From an uncultured Bacteroidales bacterium (GTDB lineage Bacteria; Bacteroidota; Bacteroidia; Bacteroidales; F082): a stretch of DNA of 64,000 bases. The notes beneath the pieces are model-generated. The model ran no database searches. It had not been told where the DNA came from and saw only the letters and a program-made list of their open reading frames with translations. Where the stretch lies: the NCBI GenBank assembly GCA_937926515.1, contig CALAZZ010000147.1, forward strand, positions 6,690 to 70,689, in the 5' to 3' direction. This document shows, piece after piece, positions 60,449-64,000 of this stretch (the stretch's first letter is position 1; each line of letters opens with the position of its first letter). A program made the position numbers and the translations under genes.

Positions 60449-61726
60449 TTGAACAGATATCTGGACATCCGATCATACTTTCAAAATGTTGGCTTTGCTT
60501 TTCGGGCATTGCAAAGCCGAAATTTCAGGCTGTTTTTTTATGGCAGTATGGTATCGCTGATGGGAACCTGGATACAAAATCTTGCTATGGGATGGTTGGT
60601 ATACCGCATGACCGATTCAGCCTTTTACCTCGGCCTGGTAGGATTTGCAGGTCAAATACCGGCTCTGGTTCTCACTCCTATTGCAGGGGTTTATGCCGAC
60701 CGGTTGAACCGAAGAAGCGTGCTGATCGTCACCCAGGCTGTTCCAATGATACTTGCCCTCACCATCTCCATCTTGATTTTTACCGATACAGTTACAGTGA
60801 ACCTGCTGCTGCTGATCGTATTTATCAATGGCCTGGCCACTGCTTTTGATACACCTTTCCGGCATGCATTCCTGGTTGAGATGCTTGGTGATAAAAAACT
60901 TTTACAGAATGCAGTAGCACTCAATTCTACCTTGTTCAATTCGGCCAGGTTTATCGGTCCAACCATCGGCGGCTTCATGATTGCTTTTATGGGCGAGGCT
61001 TTTTGCTTCTTGTTCAATGGGGTCAGTTACCTGGGTGTGATCATTGCATTGATGTCGATGCGCCTTCCAAAGCATGAAACACATAAGCTTAAAGGATCTA
61101 TTCTGTCAAATTTGAAAGAAGGCATTGCATACACCTACAATTTTGTTCCAATCCGTTTCCTAATCATGCTGGTGATGACCAGCAGCCTGTTTGGGTTGCC
61201 TTTTCAGGCTTTTCTTCCTGTTTTTGCACGTGATATATTGCAGGGCGACTCCCAAACACTTGGTTTGCTTGTGGGAGCTGTGGGAGCAGGTGCGTTAACA
61301 GGGGCATTTTACCTTGCCTCACGACGCCATATTAGAGGTATACCGGCCATGATCAGCATCACAGCATTACTTTTCGCCATATCCCTTATGGCGTTTAGCC
61401 TCTCATCCATCACATGGCTTTCACTGGTCTTGCTTTATCTGACAGGATTTGGTATGATCGTACAATTTGCATCAACAAACACCTTGCTGCAAACGGTAGT
61501 TGCAGAAGATAAGCGAGGCCGGGTGATGTCGCTTTACGGCTTGTCATTTATGGGCATCACACCACTTGGCAGCTTGTTGCTGGGTGCTTTGGCAGCCAGT
61601 TTTGGCGTACCACTGACCCTACTGATTTCAGCAGCAGTCTGCCTTTTGGCTGCATTGTTGTTCCTGAAAAAAGTGAAACTTGTCAAAGAAATGCTTGGCA
61701 CGAACCCTGAGCATAATCCGGCATAA
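60449..61726 (+). CDS. MFS transporter (EntS/MFS_3-like)
   Basis: A 425-residue transporter of 12 helices. The family block LQSRNFRLFFYGSMVSLMG opens the first helix, GVYADRLNRRSVLIVTQ lies between helices 2 and 3 (the MFS A motif), and later ARFIGPTIGGFM and EDKRGRVMSLYGL mark the second half. The group includes the enterobactin exporter EntS and many uncharacterised efflux proteins; substrate unknown. The frame starts with TTG (60449); there is no in-frame ATG before residue 34, so TTG is the likely start. Confidence 0.85.
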   Translation: MNRYLDIRSYFQNVGFAFRALQSRNFRLFFYGSMVSLMGTWIQNLAMGWLVYRMTDSAFYLGLVGFAGQIPALVLTPIAGVYADRLNRRSVLIVTQAVPMILALTISILIFTDTVTVNLLLLIVFINGLATAFDTPFRHAFLVEMLGDKKLLQNAVALNSTLFNSARFIGPTIGGFMIAFMGEAFCFLFNGVSYLGVIIALMSMRLPKHETHKLKGSILSNLKEGIAYTYNFVPIRFLIMLVMTSSLFGLPFQAFLPVFARDILQGDSQTLGLLVGAVGAGALTGAFYLASRRHIRGIPAMISITALLFAISLMAFSLSSITWLSLVLLYLTGFGMIVQFASTNTLLQTVVAEDKRGRVMSLYGLSFMGITPLGSLLLGALAASFGVPLTLLISAAVCLLAALLFLKKVKLVKEMLGTNPEHNPA

Positions 61727-61781
61727 AGACTGCATCAAGCTGTTTTATTAACACTGATAACCCAGTTAAGTACTTAAATCC

Positions 61782-61789
61782 TATTTTTG
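61782..61789 (+). promoter_or_regulatory. -7 element upstream of yfcC-like gene (TATTTTTG)
   Basis: TAnnTTTG box 20 bases before the ATG at 61810; the -33 box is not obvious. Confidence 0.3.
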
Positions 61790-61809
61790 CGGCTTAAATC
61801 CATTCGCTT

Positions 61810-63435
61810 ATGTTCCGCAAAACCAAAGTTCCTCATACCTATGTAATTGTTTTTTCGATTATTGTGCTTGCCGCCATTCTTACCTGGTTCATACAACCCG
61901 GAAAATATGTCGAGGTAACCACAATGGTGGATGGTGTTGAGAAAACCGAACTCAATTTTTTCTATGAACAAGACCTGCCTGAACCATACAAAAGCGAACA
62001 TCAGAGTGAATACCAGACATGGCAGGTTTTCTCAGCCATGTTCAAGGGCTTTGTCAAACAAAGTAATATTATAGTATTCATCTTGATGATTGGGGGTGCT
62101 TTCTGGATCATGAATGAAAGCAAAGCCATTGATGTGGGCATTATGGCTTTTTTAAGATTCACAAAAAAACTTGAGAAAAAACGACTGATGCGTAGCATTG
62201 GCATCGATAATATCATCATCACGCTGATTATGATTATGTTTAGCATTTTTGGGGCTGTTTTTGGCATGAGCGAAGAAACCATAGCCTTTGCCATCATCCT
62301 GATTCCGCTGGCCATTTCCATGGGCTATGATTCACTGGTGGGTGTGAGTATGGTTTATATCGGTGCTCATCTTGGCTTTGCTGGCGCCATACTTAATCCT
62401 TTCACCATTGGCATTGCCCAGGGACTGGCTGAAATCCCACTCTTTTCAGGTATTGAATACCGCATGTTCAGTTGGGTTGTCATCAATTTTATCGGAATCT
62501 TTTTTGTACTGCGCTATGCTAAAAAATTGCGCCGCAACCCCAAAGTTTCCATCATGTATGAAGAAGATGCTTACTGGCGACAACGTGACCATCATGAAAA
62601 TACCGTGGTAACTTATTATACGCCTAAAATTGCGTGGGTTGTTTATGCACTGACGCTGACAACACTGATCATATTTTCAGTAATTTATCCGGTCACCACC
62701 ATGAAAATTGGCAACAGTGCTGTCAGCCTGAGCATCATCCCGATATCTGCTGCGCTATTCGCTGTTGCAGGCTTTGTGAGCCTGAGGAAGTCGGTGCATT
62801 TTTTTATCCTGTTGCTGCTTGCCTACACCATCCTATTTCTAATCATTGGGGTGATGGGCTACGGCTGGTATGTGATGGAGATCGCAACCCTGTTCCTGGT
62901 TATGGGAATACTTAGTGGGTTGGCGATCAACAAAACGGCAGACGACATAGCAATCCTTTTTCTTGCGGGTGTTAAGGATATTATGTCAGCCGCCATCATT
63001 GTCGGATTGGCAGGTGGGATCATCGTTGTGCTTGACGATGGAGGGATTATTGATTCTATACTTTACGGATTGTCTCAGGCCATGGGCAATTTCGGTAAAG
63101 TTGCTTCGGTGGGCATGATGTATATCATCCAAACGATCATCAACATTGTGATCCCATCTGGATCGGCCAAAGCAGCCATCACCATGCCTATTATGGCTCC
63201 TTTCAGCGACTTGATTGATATTTCGCGACAGGCGACCGTAATGGCATTTCAGTTTGGTGATGGTTTCACCAATATGATCACACCCACCTCAGGTGTTTTG
63301 ATCGCGGTATTGGGTGTGGCGAGAATACCTTATCAAAAATGGGTCAAGTGGATATGGCCACTTATTCTCACACTGGTTATCCTCGGCTTCTTACTTCTTA
63401 TACCTACGGTTACGATGCAGTTGAATGGGTTTTGA
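61810..63435 (+). CDS. YfcC/DcuC-family anaerobic carrier
   Basis: A 541-residue inner-membrane protein with about 12 helices. It fits the YfcC/C4-dicarboxylate anaerobic carrier family: VPHTYVIVFSIIVLAAILTW, FQVFSA-type loop (WQVFSAMFKGF), FGAVFGMSEETIAFAIIL, GFAGAILNPFTIGIAQGLAE, and the C-terminal INIVIPSGSAKAAITMPIMAP and FGDGFTNMITPTSGVLIAVLG. The family includes arginine/ornithine-type and dipeptide or C4-acid carriers, so the substrate is not certain. It stands downstream of the MFS gene with its own -7 box. Amino-acid or peptide uptake would suit the urocanase and tryptophanase nearby. Confidence 0.85.
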   Translation: MFRKTKVPHTYVIVFSIIVLAAILTWFIQPGKYVEVTTMVDGVEKTELNFFYEQDLPEPYKSEHQSEYQTWQVFSAMFKGFVKQSNIIVFILMIGGAFWIMNESKAIDVGIMAFLRFTKKLEKKRLMRSIGIDNIIITLIMIMFSIFGAVFGMSEETIAFAIILIPLAISMGYDSLVGVSMVYIGAHLGFAGAILNPFTIGIAQGLAEIPLFSGIEYRMFSWVVINFIGIFFVLRYAKKLRRNPKVSIMYEEDAYWRQRDHHENTVVTYYTPKIAWVVYALTLTTLIIFSVIYPVTTMKIGNSAVSLSIIPISAALFAVAGFVSLRKSVHFFILLLLAYTILFLIIGVMGYGWYVMEIATLFLVMGILSGLAINKTADDIAILFLAGVKDIMSAAIIVGLAGGIIVVLDDGGIIDSILYGLSQAMGNFGKVASVGMMYIIQTIINIVIPSGSAKAAITMPIMAPFSDLIDISRQATVMAFQFGDGFTNMITPTSGVLIAVLGVARIPYQKWVKWIWPLILTLVILGFLLLIPTVTMQLNGF

Positions 63436-63857
63436 GATGGCACTTAAGTAAATTAGGTGTCAGTGAAAACCGCAACAGCCAACGATTTTATTGTGTGACA
63501 CTTAGCCTTTAGAAGTGGCTTGAATAAAGCTTTCGAAATTGTCTTGCCTTATTACACCCATTTAATGGTTGGAATAGGCCTCTTTGAAGGACAATGAAAT
63601 GATTCAGAAAAGGTGTTTATCATGCCTGTCTCGGTCCAAGTAAAATAATGACTTTGAAGTCGGCCATGTGTTGACTGATGAGTTATCCAAAATGCTGATC
63701 AATCATCCTGGCAGTAATTTTTAACAAAAGCAACAATTCTTCGGTTCAAGCCGAAATATTTATAGGTAAATTACATCATTTAGGTACCGCTTCTACTTAC
63801 ATAAATCTGCGGCAGACAGGGTATGTGTTCCTTAGCAACAAAATGGCAGTTCGTACA
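63436..63857. other. Intergenic region, nothing recognised
   Basis: About 420 bases between the convergent YfcC-like and tryptophanase-like genes. No protein-like frame, repeat or clear terminator was seen. Confidence 0.35.
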
Positions 63858-64000
63858 TCAAATCTTCTCTAACATCACCGTGAAATGCCGCATGATAGGA
63901 GCTTCATAGGTGATGCGATAACCGGTTTTTATGCTGTGCCGTCTTTCGTACACATTAATAATGTTGGCGATCACATAGCGCATATGATTGTTGGTATAGG
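63858..64000 (-). CDS. Tryptophanase-like beta-eliminating lyase (3' end only)
   Basis: The last 47 codons of a minus-strand gene whose start is beyond the window. The text YTNNHMRYVIANIINVYER, TGYRITYEAPIMRHFTVMLE and the TGA stop at 63858-63860 match the C-terminal end of tryptophanase and tyrosine phenol-lyase (E. coli TnaA ends with YTQTHMDFIIEAFKHV and a TYEPKVLRHFTAKLKEV-like tail). Tryptophanase splits tryptophan into indole, pyruvate and ammonia. Tyrosine phenol-lyase cannot be excluded from this fragment. It fits an amino-acid-fermenting lifestyle. Confidence 0.75.
   Translation of the reverse strand, partial: YTNNHMRYVIANIINVYERRHSIKTGYRITYEAPIMRHFTVMLEKI

Overview
The window is a gene-dense chromosomal segment of a member of the phylum Bacteroidota. 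The evidence is a SusC/SusD/SusE-F outer-membrane locus, several proteins ending in type IX secretion (T9SS, Por) sorting domains, promoters of the Bacteroidota type (TTG, 19-21 bp, TAnnTTTG), weak use of Shine-Dalgarno sites, a SdhC-A-B fumarate reductase/succinate dehydrogenase of Bacteroides layout and a complete-looking menaquinone cluster. Cytochrome bd oxidase, fumarate reductase, menaquinone, an [FeFe]-hydrogenase maturase (HydE), a urocanase and a tryptophanase-type fragment fit a fermentative, amino-acid-using anaerobe that tolerates low oxygen. No rRNA, tRNA, CRISPR array, insertion sequence or prophage was recognised.

Layout. 1-2112: end of a large secreted dockerin/T9SS protein. 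2522-7194: HydE, a DUF6356 protein, a cysteate-synthase-like PLP enzyme (probable sulfonolipid or cysteate route), DUF2007, DUF4256 and DsrE-like proteins. 7533-10148: a translationally coupled operon (membrane protein, XRE regulator, fused class V aminotransferase) behind a promoter whose -33 box sits in a perfect palindrome. 10266-16087: lipoprotein pyrophosphatase, secreted serine hydrolase, ECF sigma/anti-sigma/Spy-like operon, an unknown lipoprotein and a leucine-rich-repeat protein. 16331-19866: DUF6958, Dxs and Pgk. 20114-28166: secreted beta-helix protein, SdhCAB and two tandem Xaa-Pro aminopeptidases. 28221-32077: ArsR regulator, then a minus-strand run of thioredoxin-like protein, PanC, PanD, YbhN-like protein and RfaE2. 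32248-35892: small unknown protein, ZIP transporter and CydAB. 36186-38605: histidine kinase and response regulator facing a small Cys/Lys-rich secreted protein, with four phased TTAAC repeats between them. 38859-40065: OsmC, FlK-like thioesterase and a lipoprotein. 40123-47427: SusC-SusD-SusE/F with a divergent LacI regulator and no glycosidase. 47489-58626: TatC, then the menaquinone genes (hotdog thioesterase, menF, menD, menB, menA, menC, menE) interrupted by a convergent ATP-cone/nuclease gene, then urocanase. 58737-59036: a decayed reading frame. 59103-63435: a double adenylate kinase whose second half looks catalytically dead, an MFS transporter and a YfcC-type carrier. 63858-64000: C-terminus of a tryptophanase-like gene.

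How it works together. Menaquinone genes, fumarate reductase and cytochrome bd describe one quinone-linked respiratory system for fumarate or low oxygen. PanC/PanD, Dxs and Pgk are housekeeping. T9SS cargo, SusCDE and lipoproteins make up the cell surface. The most novel-looking items are the pseudo-domain fusions (aminotransferase and adenylate kinase), the palindrome-controlled XRE operon, and the two-component system with its phased repeats and small secreted target. All function calls come from reading the sequence; no database search was run.
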